Of a stretch of DNA of 64,000 nucleotides, positions 1-12,222 are shown piece after piece. Source of the DNA: Betaproteobacteria bacterium (GTDB lineage Bacteria; Pseudomonadota; Gammaproteobacteria; Burkholderiales; Rhodocyclaceae); the NCBI GenBank assembly GCA_016705475.1, contig JADIYD010000013.1, forward strand, positions 139,710-203,709, given 5' to 3'. Within the stretch, counting starts at the first letter, position 1, and every line of letters begins with the position of its first letter. The position numbers and the translations under genes are program-made. The notes under the pieces were generated by a model. That model worked only from the letters and a program-made list of their open reading frames with translations. It was not told the origin of the DNA and ran no database searches.

Positions 1-1507
1 TGGCAATGGTGGTGCTCTCGACAAAATCGACCGCGATATCGCGGCGATTGCTGACGGCAACTCCGATCTTTCATACGCGGTAGGCAAAAACGGCAGCGAC
101 GCTGCAGGCCGAATTTCGGGCAACCTGAACCGTTTTTTTGGCCGAGTCCGCGGCCTGATTTCGCACGCCCGGGAGCGCAGCGTCAGCATCGCTGCCGATG
201 CCGCCCGGATGAACAGTCTGGTGCAGCAAACCGACGATGCCGTGCGCCGCCAGGAAGCCCTGGCCGCCAATGTTTTCGAATCGAGCAACCTGGTCAATCA
301 GGCCGTCAGCGAAGTTGCCAGAAACTCGGAAGCCATTCAGGCGTCAACCCGGAACAACCTTGACCTCGCCCAGCGCTCGCTCGAGCAGATGGAGACCGTG
401 GCCTCGACCATGCGCTCGACCAACGCCCACATCGAGCATTTTTCATCGACGGTTGCCGAACTGCACACCAACTCGATGAAGATCGACCAGATCGTCTCGT
501 TGATCAACGACATTTCCGACCAGACCAACCTGCTTGCCCTCAACGCAGCCATCGAGGCCGCCCGTGCCGGTGAAGCGGGACGTGGTTTTGCCGTGGTTGC
601 CGACGAAGTGCGAAAGCTGGCGGAAAAGGTCAAGACCGCAACGCAGGTCATCGGGCAGAACACGCAGTCAATGATCAACCTTGTCGCCGATACCTCGACC
701 AAAACGCAAACCATCGTCGGCGAAGTAACCCGTGCCAACGGCTACATCGAAACATCGGCCACCGACCTGACGACCATGGTTGCCGACTTCAAGCAGACGA
801 CCGAGCAACTCTCGTCAATTTCAAGCGCCATCAACAACCTGCGCGAGAGCAATCAGACAATCCACCACGAAGTCGAAGGCATCCGCGATCATTCGCGCGA
901 TATTTCGGGTCGCATGAAACAATGTCTGGAAAGCGCCAAGACCCTGCGCGAGTCGACCGAAGATCTGCAATGCACGCTGGCCGATTTCCGCACCGGCAAC
1001 AGCATGTTCGACACGTTGCATGACAAGTGTGCCGGTTTCCGCGACAACGTCGCCGCCGTCATGCAAAAAATGGCCGACCGTGGCGTCAACATATTCGACC
1101 AGGCCTACAAGGAAATTCCGGGTTCCAACCCGAAGCGCTATACGACTGCCTACGACAATCAGTGCGATGCCGAACTGACCCGCATGTATGACGACCTGCT
1201 GCGCGACGTGCCCGGCCTGACCTATTCACTGTCGGTCGACACCAACGGCTATGCGCCCGCCCACAACGGCGTCTTTTCCAACCAGCCCAGCGGCGATCCG
1301 GCGGTAGACCTCGTCAAATGCCGGCACAAGCGCATCTTCAACGACCCCGTTGGCCTCAAGTTAGCGAAGAACCAGAAGACCTCGCTCTTCCAGACCTACG
1401 TCCGCGACACCGGCGAGATCCTGGCCGATCTCTCGATGCCCATCATTATCGGCGGTCGCCATTGGGGAGCCGTTCGCATCGGGTTCAAGACCGATCTGGT
1501 CAAATAG
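1..1507 (+). CDS. Methyl-accepting chemotaxis protein, 5' truncated by window edge
   Basis: The reading frame is open from base 2, so the N-terminal sensor and membrane part lies outside the window; the first ATG at 209 is internal. The visible part begins with a HAMP-like helix, then a long coiled-coil signalling domain with the conserved hairpin tip (ALNAAIEAARAGE, then GRGFAVVADEVRKLA) that contacts CheA and CheW. After the signalling domain, from about base 1010, comes an unusual extra C-terminal domain of about 160 residues resembling a Cache/PAS-like sensor, with a KCRHKRIFND stretch. Most chemoreceptors end with the signalling helix, so this one probably senses an additional cytoplasmic signal. 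Transducer role is certain; ligand unknown. Confidence 0.93.
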   Translation, partial: GNGGALDKIDRDIAAIADGNSDLSYAVGKNGSDAAGRISGNLNRFFGRVRGLISHARERSVSIAADAARMNSLVQQTDDAVRRQEALAANVFESSNLVNQAVSEVARNSEAIQASTRNNLDLAQRSLEQMETVASTMRSTNAHIEHFSSTVAELHTNSMKIDQIVSLINDISDQTNLLALNAAIEAARAGEAGRGFAVVADEVRKLAEKVKTATQVIGQNTQSMINLVADTSTKTQTIVGEVTRANGYIETSATDLTTMVADFKQTTEQLSSISSAINNLRESNQTIHHEVEGIRDHSRDISGRMKQCLESAKTLRESTEDLQCTLADFRTGNSMFDTLHDKCAGFRDNVAAVMQKMADRGVNIFDQAYKEIPGSNPKRYTTAYDNQCDAELTRMYDDLLRDVPGLTYSLSVDTNGYAPAHNGVFSNQPSGDPAVDLVKCRHKRIFNDPVGLKLAKNQKTSLFQTYVRDTGEILADLSMPIIIGGRHWGAVRIGFKTDLVK

Positions 1508-1587
1508 CGCCGAATCGTTCCTCAGGTGCTGCGCACCGGCACTAAAATCCAGTCCGCTGACGCAAGACGTGGACACGGCATGGCAAT

Positions 1588-2054
1588 TCAGGGAAACAGC
1601 ATCCGTAGCCCTGCCAGATAGTCGACGGCAGCCGGGGCTCCCTCGACTGGCGCCCAGGGAGCACGCTCTGTTTCGGCAATCGGCACGTAAGGCCCTGCCT
1701 TGGCCTCAAAGAAGACGGTGCCTGCCTCGAGCGCGACAACGGTATGGAAAACGCCATGCGGGATGTCGATGCCTATGGCCTCGCCGCCGGCCTGTAGCTC
1801 GATGCTACGGTCAACGGCATTTTCGGCCCCAAAAATGATAACGCCCAGTCGCCCGCGGACGACGAGCAGCGTCTCATCCTTGTTGGGATCGAGATGGCGA
1901 TGCGGTGCGACATACGATCCGGGTTCAATGGCAACCAGCAAACGATGGGCTGGATAGGTATCACCCGGATGAAAGTTGCGATGCTTGCGCAAGCGTGGCG
2001 CCAATTCGGCCTCGGCACTCAGGCTATCGAGCAGGCTCCGGTCAATAAGCGTCG

Positions 2055-2058
<4 letters not shown>
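1588..2058 (-). CDS. WbuC-family cupin-fold metalloprotein
   Basis: A 156-residue single-domain cupin. The metal-binding motif is visible as PHRHLDPNKDE around residues 52-62, with a second His near DIPHGVFHTV around residue 100. This pattern fits the WbuC cupin family, found in polysaccharide loci and as stand-alone proteins; the reaction is not established for most members. Its ATG overlaps the dnaE stop by 4 bp (ATGA), so it is probably co-transcribed and translationally coupled to dnaE. Nothing in the context suggests a role in replication. Family assignment is good, biochemical role unknown. Confidence 0.8.
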
Positions 2059-5525
<3,467 letters not shown>

Positions 5526-5570
5526 GGGCGTAATTTTACCCCGGCCCTCGCTCCGCCTGCTGAATTCCCC

Positions 5571-6266
5571 TCAGTCGCCGCGTGGCGCAATCCCGAATTC
5601 GCACACGCAGGGCTTGGCCGAAAGCCTTTCCGCCAGGCGGTGCAGGTTGTCCTTGTCGTGGGTCTTGATCAACGCCTGGTATTCAAACCAGCGCCCCTCA
5701 CCGACCAGCCCGTAGCTCATCCCCGATGGCTCGCAGCCGCAGTCAGTGAGTACCGCTCGCAGATCAGTTTCAGACAGCGCTTCGCTGCGCGCGAGGCGGA
5801 CATGAAAGTGGGCGTAGAACTCCAGACGCATGCGTCCCTCGATCAGCCGGAACACATAGTTGATGTTGAACGTGGCAAAGGTGGCCGCACCGGCCGCCAG
5901 GTAATAGCCCATGCCGATCATGATGCCGATCGCCGAAATCATCCAGATCGAGGCGGCCGTAGTCAGGCCGCGGATCGCAAAACCCTCTTTGACAATGGCG
6001 CCAGCCCCGAGGAAGCCGATACCGGTCATGATGCCCTGGGCCATGCGGGTCGGATCAAGGAAACCATCGCGATGCGTCGTCGCCGCGACATGGATCACGT
6101 GGTAATCGGCCAGCAGCATCAACATGCATGAAGAAATACAAACCAGCGTATGTTCGCGAAAACCCGCCGGTCGGCCGTGATAGCTGCGCTCCAGCCCGAC
6201 CAGCCCGCCGGCCACCAGCGCCAGGGTAAGGCGCAGGATAGTGCTGAGAAATTCCCCCTCGGCCAT
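5571..6266 (-). CDS. MgtC/SapB-family membrane protein
   Basis: 231 residues with about four to five predicted membrane helices in the first 150 residues and a soluble ACT-like C-terminal domain. Family signature motifs are present: GGLVGLERSYHGR near the start and GIGFLGAGAIV followed by IRGLTTAASIW around residues 85-110. MgtC proteins act in low-magnesium adaptation and modulate the F-ATPase or P-type ATPases in pathogens; in environmental bacteria the role is less clear. It stands alone upstream of dnaE on the same strand, 45 bp apart. The start is preceded by a GGAGG-type site (complement of cctcc near 6277). Confidence 0.9.
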   Translation of the reverse strand: MAEGEFLSTILRLTLALVAGGLVGLERSYHGRPAGFREHTLVCISSCMLMLLADYHVIHVAATTHRDGFLDPTRMAQGIMTGIGFLGAGAIVKEGFAIRGLTTAASIWMISAIGIMIGMGYYLAAGAATFATFNINYVFRLIEGRMRLEFYAHFHVRLARSEALSETDLRAVLTDCGCEPSGMSYGLVGEGRWFEYQALIKTHDKDNLHRLAERLSAKPCVCEFGIAPRGD

Positions 6267-6386
6267 GATCTTCCCTCCTTTGCGAAATACTATTCCAAGC
6301 CCGGCTGGGAAACAATAGGGGACAGACCACTGTTTTCAAAGTAACGCAGTAAGCCGGCGCCATTTAGCGACTCGCCAGCAAATTTC

Positions 6387-6420
6387 ATTTTTGGCCGTTT
6401 TCCCCGGTTGACCGCAGCAA
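6387..6420 (+). repeat. Dispersed 34-bp repeat, copy 1
   Basis: Copy in the 302-bp gap between the divergent mgtC-like and crotonase genes: TTTTTGGCCG, T/C tract, CGGTTGACC, GCAGCAA. This copy carries the GCAGCAA tail subtype. Apart from this element the gap holds only the presumed promoters; I see no other gene in 6267-6568. Confidence 0.8.
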
Positions 6421-6568
6421 CGGCCCCATTCCTCCCGAACACAGCGTTGCTCCCGAGATGCGTCGCTCACCATTGCTGCCAGGTCGGCATGCCCGCCATG
6501 GAAGCGGTCTCGCCTCCGGGGGTAAAATCAGCAAGCATCAATAAACCAAACAAATAATGGAGACACCC

Positions 6569-7357
6569 ATGACCACCACCGAACCGCTCGTCCTGCGCAC
6601 GGACCGCGCCGACGGCCTGACGACGCTGACCCTGAATCGCCCCGGCCAGTTCAACTCGCTGTCGAAGGACATGCTGAGCGCGCTGCAGGCGGAACTCGAT
6701 GCCATTGCCGCCAGCGAAGCGGTGCGCGTTGTCGTCATCGCCGGGGCCGGCAAGGCTTTTTGCGCCGGGCATGACCTCAAGGAAATGCGCGGTAATCACA
6801 GCAAGGAGTTCATGCAGGCGCTGTTCAAGCAGTGTGGCGAGCTGATGTTGAGCATCACCAAAATGCCGCAGCCGGTCATTGCTCGCGTGCATGGCATCGC
6901 CACGGCGGCGGGTTGCCAGCTGGTGTCGATGTGCGATCTGGCCGTCGCTGCCGATGTCGCCAAGTTTGCTGTGTCGGGCATCAACGTCGGGCTGTTCTGC
7001 TCGACGCCAGCTGTCGGGCTGGCGCGCAATCTCGGGCGCAAGGCGGCACTGGAAATGCTGCTCACCGGCGAGTTCATCGACGCCATGGAAGCCCGCGCAA
7101 AAGGGCTGGTCAATCGCGTAGTGCCGGCCGATGCGCTGGATGCCGAAATCGAGCGCATCGCCGGCAACATCCTCGGCAAGAGCGCGGTCGCCATCCGCAT
7201 GGGCAAGGGCATGTTCTACAAGCAGCTCGAAATGGGCCTGACCGAGGCCTACGCCTACGCCGGCGAGGTGATGGCCTGCAACATGATGAGCGACGATGCC
7301 GGCGAAGGCATCGATGCCTTCATGCAGAAGCGCAAGCCGGAATACAAGGGCTGCTGA
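6569..7357 (+). CDS. Enoyl-CoA hydratase/isomerase (crotonase) family protein, ECHDC3-like
   Basis: 262 residues from ATG 6569, chosen because GGAGA at 6560 is well spaced for it; an upstream ATG at 6557 overlaps that site. The crotonase fold is clear: the oxyanion-hole segments AFCAGHDLKEM and HGIATAAGCQL are present. At the positions of the two catalytic glutamates of classical enoyl-CoA hydratase this protein shows Gln (AAGCQLV) and a Gly/Ser stretch (VSGINVGLFCSTP). This matches the ECHDC3 subgroup, whose reaction is not established, so it should not be called a hydratase with confidence. Confidence 0.88.
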   Translation: MTTTEPLVLRTDRADGLTTLTLNRPGQFNSLSKDMLSALQAELDAIAASEAVRVVVIAGAGKAFCAGHDLKEMRGNHSKEFMQALFKQCGELMLSITKMPQPVIARVHGIATAAGCQLVSMCDLAVAADVAKFAVSGINVGLFCSTPAVGLARNLGRKAALEMLLTGEFIDAMEARAKGLVNRVVPADALDAEIERIAGNILGKSAVAIRMGKGMFYKQLEMGLTEAYAYAGEVMACNMMSDDAGEGIDAFMQKRKPEYKGC

Positions 7358-7394
7358 GCGGAGCACCGGGCGAAGCGGGTTAGAATTCCGGCCC

Positions 7395-8498
7395 ATGCCG
7401 GTTCCCGCCCGCCCTCTCCTGTTGCTGCTGTTCATTGGCGCGCTGGCCGGCGCTTTCTGGCGGGCGCCGAGCCCGGCAGAGCCGGCTTTTGCACCACCCC
7501 CGGCCGCCACGCCTTCGACGCTGCCGGCGCTCTTTGTCAATGAAATGCTCTGGCGCGATGCCGGACTGGTCGCTGCCGCACCCAACCTGACCGAATTGCC
7601 CGATGGCCGCATTGCCGCGGCCTGGCTGGCCGGCCCGGACGATGCCATGGCCGTCCATTTCAGCGTGCGCGACCGGGACGGCTGGCGTAGCCCGGTCCGG
7701 GTCGCCTCGCTCGAAACGACCGCCGGCGGCACCTTTGCCCAGATCGGCCGGCTCGGCAATCCGGTTTTGCACGCCGAAGGCAGCTGGCTGCACCTTTGGT
7801 ACGGCAGTAGCATGCTGGGCAGTTCGATCAATCACAGCGTATCGACCGATGGCGGCAAGAGCTGGACCAAGCCGGTGCGCCTGCAAACCTCGCCATTGGC
7901 CAATTTCGGCGGCACTGTCCGAACCGCCCCCGTGCCGCTGGCCGATGGAGGGCTGGGGCTGGCGATCAGCCACGACTTTATCGGCCAGCATGGCGAATGG
8001 CTGCGCCTGTCGCCCACCGGCCAGATACTCGACAAGACTCGCCTGCTGGCAGCGAGCAGCACGCTGCAACCAGCCGCGGCCGCCCTCGACGAACAGCGGG
8101 CGATGGCTGTGCTGCGCGATGCCGGCCCGGTGCCGGGTTCAGTCCGGGTGGCGACGACGGACAACGGCGGCCAGCGCTGGCAGGCGGGCGAAGCCCTCGC
8201 CGTGCCCAATCCGAACGCTTCCGTCGCCCTGCTGCGCCTGAAGAGCGGCCGGCTGCTGCTTGCCGGCAACCCGGGTAGCGGGAGCCAAGCCTTGCTGCTC
8301 TGGCTGTCGGCTGATGAGGGCCAGACCTGGCAGGAAGCACGGACCGTCGAAACCGCGCCCGACGGCGGCGCCGACTATGGCAATCCGTCTCTGCTGCTCG
8401 GCCGCCACGGACGCATCCACCTCGCCTACGACTGGCGCCGGCAGGGCATCAAAGCCATCACGTTCAGCGAAGCGTGGCTGGACGGCGCACAGCCATGA
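7395..8498 (+). CDS. Exported BNR/Asp-box (sialidase-like beta-propeller) protein
   Basis: 367 residues from ATG 7395. The N-terminus has a hydrophobic signal or anchor segment (about residues 6-20, PLLLLLFIGALAGAF). Three Asp-box motifs are visible: STDGGKSW, TTDNGGQRW and SADEGQTW, which mark blades of a six-bladed propeller as in exo-alpha-sialidases. I do not see a convincing full arginine triad, so enzymatic sialidase activity is uncertain. It overlaps the next membrane protein gene by 4 bp (ATGA), suggesting the two work together at the cell envelope. Confidence 0.82.
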   Translation: MPVPARPLLLLLFIGALAGAFWRAPSPAEPAFAPPPAATPSTLPALFVNEMLWRDAGLVAAAPNLTELPDGRIAAAWLAGPDDAMAVHFSVRDRDGWRSPVRVASLETTAGGTFAQIGRLGNPVLHAEGSWLHLWYGSSMLGSSINHSVSTDGGKSWTKPVRLQTSPLANFGGTVRTAPVPLADGGLGLAISHDFIGQHGEWLRLSPTGQILDKTRLLAASSTLQPAAAALDEQRAMAVLRDAGPVPGSVRVATTDNGGQRWQAGEALAVPNPNASVALLRLKSGRLLLAGNPGSGSQALLLWLSADEGQTWQEARTVETAPDGGADYGNPSLLLGRHGRIHLAYDWRRQGIKAITFSEAWLDGAQP

Positions 8499-9043
8499 AC
8501 TTCATCGCCGCCTACGGTCTACTCGCCCACGCCCTGATTTTCGGGGCGCTGACCGCCCTCATCCCCTTCGGCGAACTGCGCGCCCGTGTTGCGCTGGCGG
8601 CGACCACAATGGCTCTGATCGTCGGCATCGCCCCCGGCATGCATGCCTTTTTCGGCACGCCATCGCTGACCCTCGTGGCGCTGGCCGTGCTCCAACTGGC
8701 CGACAAAACGCCGTCGCCGCTGAGCTACCGCCCGGCGCTCGGCCTGCTTGCCTTCGCCCTGCCGTTTTATGCGGCCTCGCTCGGACTGGGATCGTTCGAC
8801 CCGTACGCCCTCGGCTATCAGCCAGCGCCTCTGCTGGCCGCGCTGCTGCCCATTGGCCTGGCCCTGTGGTGGAAACGGCAGGATGTCTGGCTGGCCATTC
8901 TCGCCATCGACCTCGCCGGCTACGCCAGTGGATTCTTCGCCAACCTATGGGATGTGCTGCTCGACCCGCTGCTCGTGCTGCTGGCGCTGATTGTCGTTGT
9001 GCGCCAGCAGGTCATCCGCTTTATCGCGTCAAGGACTCGCTGA
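8495..9043 (+). CDS. Integral membrane protein coupled to the BNR protein
   Basis: 182 residues, strongly hydrophobic with about five predicted transmembrane segments (for example AYGLLAHALIFGALTALIPF at the start and LLDPLLVLLALIVVV near the end). No recognised family. The ATG overlaps the stop of the BNR protein gene. The 3' end overlaps the convergent response-regulator gene by about 23 bp. Function unknown; context suggests an envelope partner of the upstream propeller protein. Confidence 0.75.
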   Translation: MNFIAAYGLLAHALIFGALTALIPFGELRARVALAATTMALIVGIAPGMHAFFGTPSLTLVALAVLQLADKTPSPLSYRPALGLLAFALPFYAASLGLGSFDPYALGYQPAPLLAALLPIGLALWWKRQDVWLAILAIDLAGYASGFFANLWDVLLDPLLVLLALIVVVRQQVIRFIASRTR

Positions 9044-9821
9044 TCAGGCGGCGGATGCTGCCGGCCTCGAAAGGCTTGTCGCAGATGGCCGAAACGCCGG
9101 CCCGCTCGACGGCGGCCAGACGGCCCATGTTCTGTTCGCTGGTCACCATGAGCACCGGCACCTCGGCTTGCCAGCTTTGCGTGCGGATGTATTCGGTCAG
9201 CTCGCGCCCGTCCATTTCCGGCATGTTGTAGTCGGTGATCACCAGATCGACCATGGCCTCTTCGAGCAACTTGACTGCTTCCTTGCCATTGACGGCCTCG
9301 ATGACGCGCTCGATGCCGAGTTCGGTGAGCAGGCGGCGCAAATGGCGGCGCGACGAGATGCTGTCGTCGACGAGCAGGACGCGCAGGTTCTCGATTTCCG
9401 CGACGTCAAGGTCTTCCGGCGGGTTGAGGTAGTCGGCAGCGGCATAGAGCGCGCGCGACAACTGCTGTTCGTTGAAAGGCTTGGCGACGATGCTGCAGGC
9501 GCCGGACTGGCGCACCGGCTCGAGCACCTGAGGCCTGGTTTCGCTGGACACAAGAATGAAGGGCACCGTTTCGAAATCCGGATTGGCGCGCATGGCGGCG
9601 ACCAGTTCGGTGCCGGCCTGATCGGGCAGGTAGAGGCTGCTGATCACGATGACGTTGGTGCTTTCGGCCTTGAGCAGAGCCATGGCGGCACTGGCCTTGT
9701 CGACAGTACTGACCTTGCGGACACCCTGATGTTCCAGCATGCGGGTGACCAGATGCGCCTGCATTTGTGACGGCTCGACGAGAATGATGGCGAGGTCAGC
9801 CAGCGAAGTTGTCAGTGACAT
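9021..9821 (-). CDS. Double-receiver response regulator (REC-REC)
   Basis: 266 residues made of two CheY-like receiver domains and no output domain. The second receiver (about residues 145-266) is canonical: LLVDDS acidic pair, phospho-acceptor Asp in LVITDYNMPEMDG, and a CDKPF lysine. The first (about residues 8-125) lacks the phospho-acceptor: the aligned stretch reads VIVISSLYLPDQAG, with Ser where Asp is expected, so it is probably a pseudo-receiver, though the later KPF lysine is kept. Such proteins relay phosphate or act through protein contacts. No histidine kinase is adjacent. Confidence 0.88.
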   Translation of the reverse strand: MSLTTSLADLAIILVEPSQMQAHLVTRMLEHQGVRKVSTVDKASAAMALLKAESTNVIVISSLYLPDQAGTELVAAMRANPDFETVPFILVSSETRPQVLEPVRQSGACSIVAKPFNEQQLSRALYAAADYLNPPEDLDVAEIENLRVLLVDDSISSRRHLRRLLTELGIERVIEAVNGKEAVKLLEEAMVDLVITDYNMPEMDGRELTEYIRTQSWQAEVPVLMVTSEQNMGRLAAVERAGVSAICDKPFEAGSIRRLISESLTR

Positions 9822-9898
9822 GCGATCACTCCGGAACGAAAGGGAATGATCTCACTATAGCAGCGAGCGGGCAGCCGGGGGGCCACCCGCTCCAGGCT

Positions 9899-10453
9899 TT
9901 AGCCGCGCAGGCGGGTGGCGATGCCGGCGACGCGCTGGCCGTAGCGTTTGGCGGTATCGAGGTCACCAGCCGGCACTTCGTCGACGCCGGCATCGGACGG
10001 CGAACGGACGAGCAGGCCGACCGAGCCGCCCAGATGGTTCGCGTCGGCATGCGTGGCGGCCTTGCTATTGGCCGGCAGGATGCCGAGGCTGACCCAGATG
10101 CCGCCATGCTGCGATGCCAGCGTCTGCAGCTGGATCATCGTCGCGCCCTTGTCGCCGACCGGGCTGGCGCTGTTGGTAAAACCACCGAAAACCTTGTCCT
10201 GCCAGGCACGGGAATACCAGGGTTTGGATGAAGCATCGGCAAATTTCTTGAACTGCCAGCTCGGGCCGCCCATGTAGGTCGGCGTGCCGAAGATGATGGC
10301 GTCGGCGGCGGCCAGTTGCTCCCAGCCGCCCTCGGGCAGGTTGCCTTCGGCATCGATGGCCAGCAGTTCGGCTGCAGCCCCTTCGGCAACTGATTCGGCA
10401 ACGCGCTTGGTGTGGCCGTAGCCGGAGTGATAAACAACGATGGTTTTGCTCAT
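9899..10453 (-). CDS. Flavodoxin family protein (WrbA-like NAD(P)H:quinone oxidoreductase)
   Basis: 184 residues with a flavodoxin fold. The FMN phosphate-binding loop (HSGYGHTKRVAE) lies at residues 8-20 and the second FMN-contact loop (GTPTYMGGPSWQFKKF) follows near residue 55. These resemble WrbA-type quinone reductases and related flavodoxins that protect against quinone stress. It lies just downstream of the pirin gene on the same strand (33 bp apart), and a LysR gene diverges from the pair, so the two probably form a regulated stress-response operon. Confidence 0.85.
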   Translation of the reverse strand: MSKTIVVYHSGYGHTKRVAESVAEGAAAELLAIDAEGNLPEGGWEQLAAADAIIFGTPTYMGGPSWQFKKFADASSKPWYSRAWQDKVFGGFTNSASPVGDKGATMIQLQTLASQHGGIWVSLGILPANSKAATHADANHLGGSVGLLVRSPSDAGVDEVPAGDLDTAKRYGQRVAGIATRLRG

Positions 10454-10486
10454 GGTGATTTCCTCGAATTAAAGTTGGGTGTGGAT

Positions 10487-11194
10487 TCAGGCGACAGGCG
10501 GCAGGTCGAAGAGCAGGAATTCCGCTTCTTCACTCGCCAAAAAGCGGAGATCGGTTTCGTCGGCAATCTTCACGCCGTCGCCGGCACTGACGTTTTTGTC
10601 GTTTATTTCCAGTTGACCGTAGATAACCTGCACGTAGCCCAGGCGGCCGTTTTGCAGGCGATATTCGATACTTTCGCCCGGCGCGAGAACGGTGGCCCAC
10701 AGGCGCGCATCCTGACCGATGGTCGTGCTGCCGTCGGCACCGTCCGGCGAGGCGACGAGCCGCCAGCGACCGCGCATCTCGTCGAGCGGCAGGGCCTGTT
10801 GCTCGTAGCTGGCCGGAGTACCGCGCTGCGCCGGCTCGATCCAGATTTGCAGCAGATGCGTTTCTTCGTCGGCTGACGGATTGAACTCGCTGTGCAGAAT
10901 ACCCTTGCCGGCTGTCATGCGCTGTACTTCGCCGCGCCGGATGACACCGCCGCTACCCAGGCTGTCCTTGTGCTCGAGCGCACCGGACAGGATGTAGGTG
11001 ACGATTTCCATGTCGCGATGGCCGTGCCGGCCGAAACCGGCGCCCGGGGCAACGCGGTCTTCGTTGATGACGCGCAGGGCGCCCCAGCCCATTTCGGCCG
11101 GATCGTAGTAATCGGCAAAGGAAAAACTGTGCCTGGCGCGCAGCCAGCCGTGATCGGCGTAACCGCGTTCGGCAGAAGGGCGAAGCTGGATCAT
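10487..11194 (-). CDS. Pirin family protein
   Basis: 235 residues, a bicupin of the pirin/YhhW family. The N-terminal cupin has the metal-ligand pattern GRHGHRDMEIVTY and a later glutamate in GILHSEFNP; YhhW-type pirins bind Fe or another divalent metal and can have quercetinase activity. First gene of a two-gene set with the flavodoxin, divergent from a LysR regulator. A cta-cgc rich gap with strong SD (AAGGAGAC complement near 11200) precedes the ATG. Confidence 0.9.
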   Translation of the reverse strand: MIQLRPSAERGYADHGWLRARHSFSFADYYDPAEMGWGALRVINEDRVAPGAGFGRHGHRDMEIVTYILSGALEHKDSLGSGGVIRRGEVQRMTAGKGILHSEFNPSADEETHLLQIWIEPAQRGTPASYEQQALPLDEMRGRWRLVASPDGADGSTTIGQDARLWATVLAPGESIEYRLQNGRLGYVQVIYGQLEINDKNVSAGDGVKIADETDLRFLASEEAEFLLFDLPPVA

Positions 11195-11299
11195 TTCAGT
11201 CTCCTTATGAATTTATCGTAACGATTAGTCACCATGATATTTATAGTGTTCAACAATAAATAGCGAATAATTTAGAGCCTATCGTTTAATATTTTTCAC
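11195..11299. promoter_or_regulatory. AT-rich divergent promoter region, pirin / LysR
   Basis: 105 bp between two divergent starts, far more AT-rich than its surroundings, with several TATTTATAGT / TTTAATATTT-like stretches suitable as -10 elements on both strands. A LysR regulator usually binds such a gap to control both itself and the divergent operon; I infer this here but see no perfect palindrome. Confidence 0.5.
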
Positions 11300-12211
11300 A
11301 TGAAGATATCACTCGACCTATTGCTCATTCTTGATGCCATTGATCGCCGCGGCAGCTTCACCGCCGCCGCTGCCGCGCTGCACCGCGTCCCCTCAGCGTT
11401 GTCGCACGCCGTTGCCAAGATGGAGAGCGATCTCGGCATCACGCTGTTCCTGCGCGAAGGGCGCAAGGCCACGCTCAACGAGGCCGGACGCACATTGCTC
11501 GACGATGGCCGCCACCTGCTGCGTGCAGCCAGCGAGCTCGAGCGGCGCGTCCAGCGTGTGGCCGATGGCTGGGAAGCCGAGCTGCGCATCGCGATCGATG
11601 CCGTCATTCCGATTGAACGCGTCCTCCCGCTGCTCAAGCGCTTCTACGCCGCTGGCTGCGGCACGCAGATCCGGCTTTCCGGAGAAGTGCTGGGCGGCAC
11701 CTGGGATGCGCTGACGACTGGCCGTGCCGACCTTGCCATCGGCGCGCCGGGCGACCCGCCTTCGCGCAGCGGCATCGCCACCCGCATGCTGAGCGCGCAC
11801 ACCGATTTCATCTTTGCCATCGCCCCGGACCACCCGCTGGCCAGCTGGGAGGGCGACATTCCGGCCAGCGAACTGCTGCGCCACCGGGCCATCGTCGTCG
11901 CCGATACATCGCAGGAGCTGGACGCCAGAACGATCGGTCTGCTCGAGGGGCAAGACATCCTGCGCGTTCCGGACATTCGCGCCAAACTCGCCGCACAGGT
12001 AGCCGGACTGGGCATCGGCCATGTACCACGCTGGCTGGCCGAGCCGGAAATTGCCGCCGGACGACTGGTCAAAAAGGTGCTCGGCGACCCCCGCTCAAAA
12101 TTTCCGCTGCATATTGCCTGGCGAACCCGGCAAAACGGAAAAGCGCTCCAGTGGTTCATTGAACAGCTCGCCAATGACGACGTCTTGAACGCGCTTGCCG
12201 ATGGAATCTGA
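11300..12211 (+). CDS. LysR-family transcriptional regulator
   Basis: 303 residues. The N-terminal winged helix-turn-helix (about residues 3-60; SFTAAAAALHRVPSALSHAV recognition region) is followed by the LysR substrate-binding domain (about 90-295). Divergent from the pirin-flavodoxin pair, so it most likely regulates that pair, possibly in response to quinones or oxidants as related regulators do. Inducer not predictable from sequence. Confidence 0.92.
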   Translation: MKISLDLLLILDAIDRRGSFTAAAAALHRVPSALSHAVAKMESDLGITLFLREGRKATLNEAGRTLLDDGRHLLRAASELERRVQRVADGWEAELRIAIDAVIPIERVLPLLKRFYAAGCGTQIRLSGEVLGGTWDALTTGRADLAIGAPGDPPSRSGIATRMLSAHTDFIFAIAPDHPLASWEGDIPASELLRHRAIVVADTSQELDARTIGLLEGQDILRVPDIRAKLAAQVAGLGIGHVPRWLAEPEIAAGRLVKKVLGDPRSKFPLHIAWRTRQNGKALQWFIEQLANDDVLNALADGI

Positions 12212-12222
12212 ACCGACAAAAT

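Noticed and set aside
6467..7831. 454-codon minus-strand frame across the crotonase and BNR genes
   Set aside because: Spans two real genes on the other strand; Ala/Gly/His-rich with no domain.
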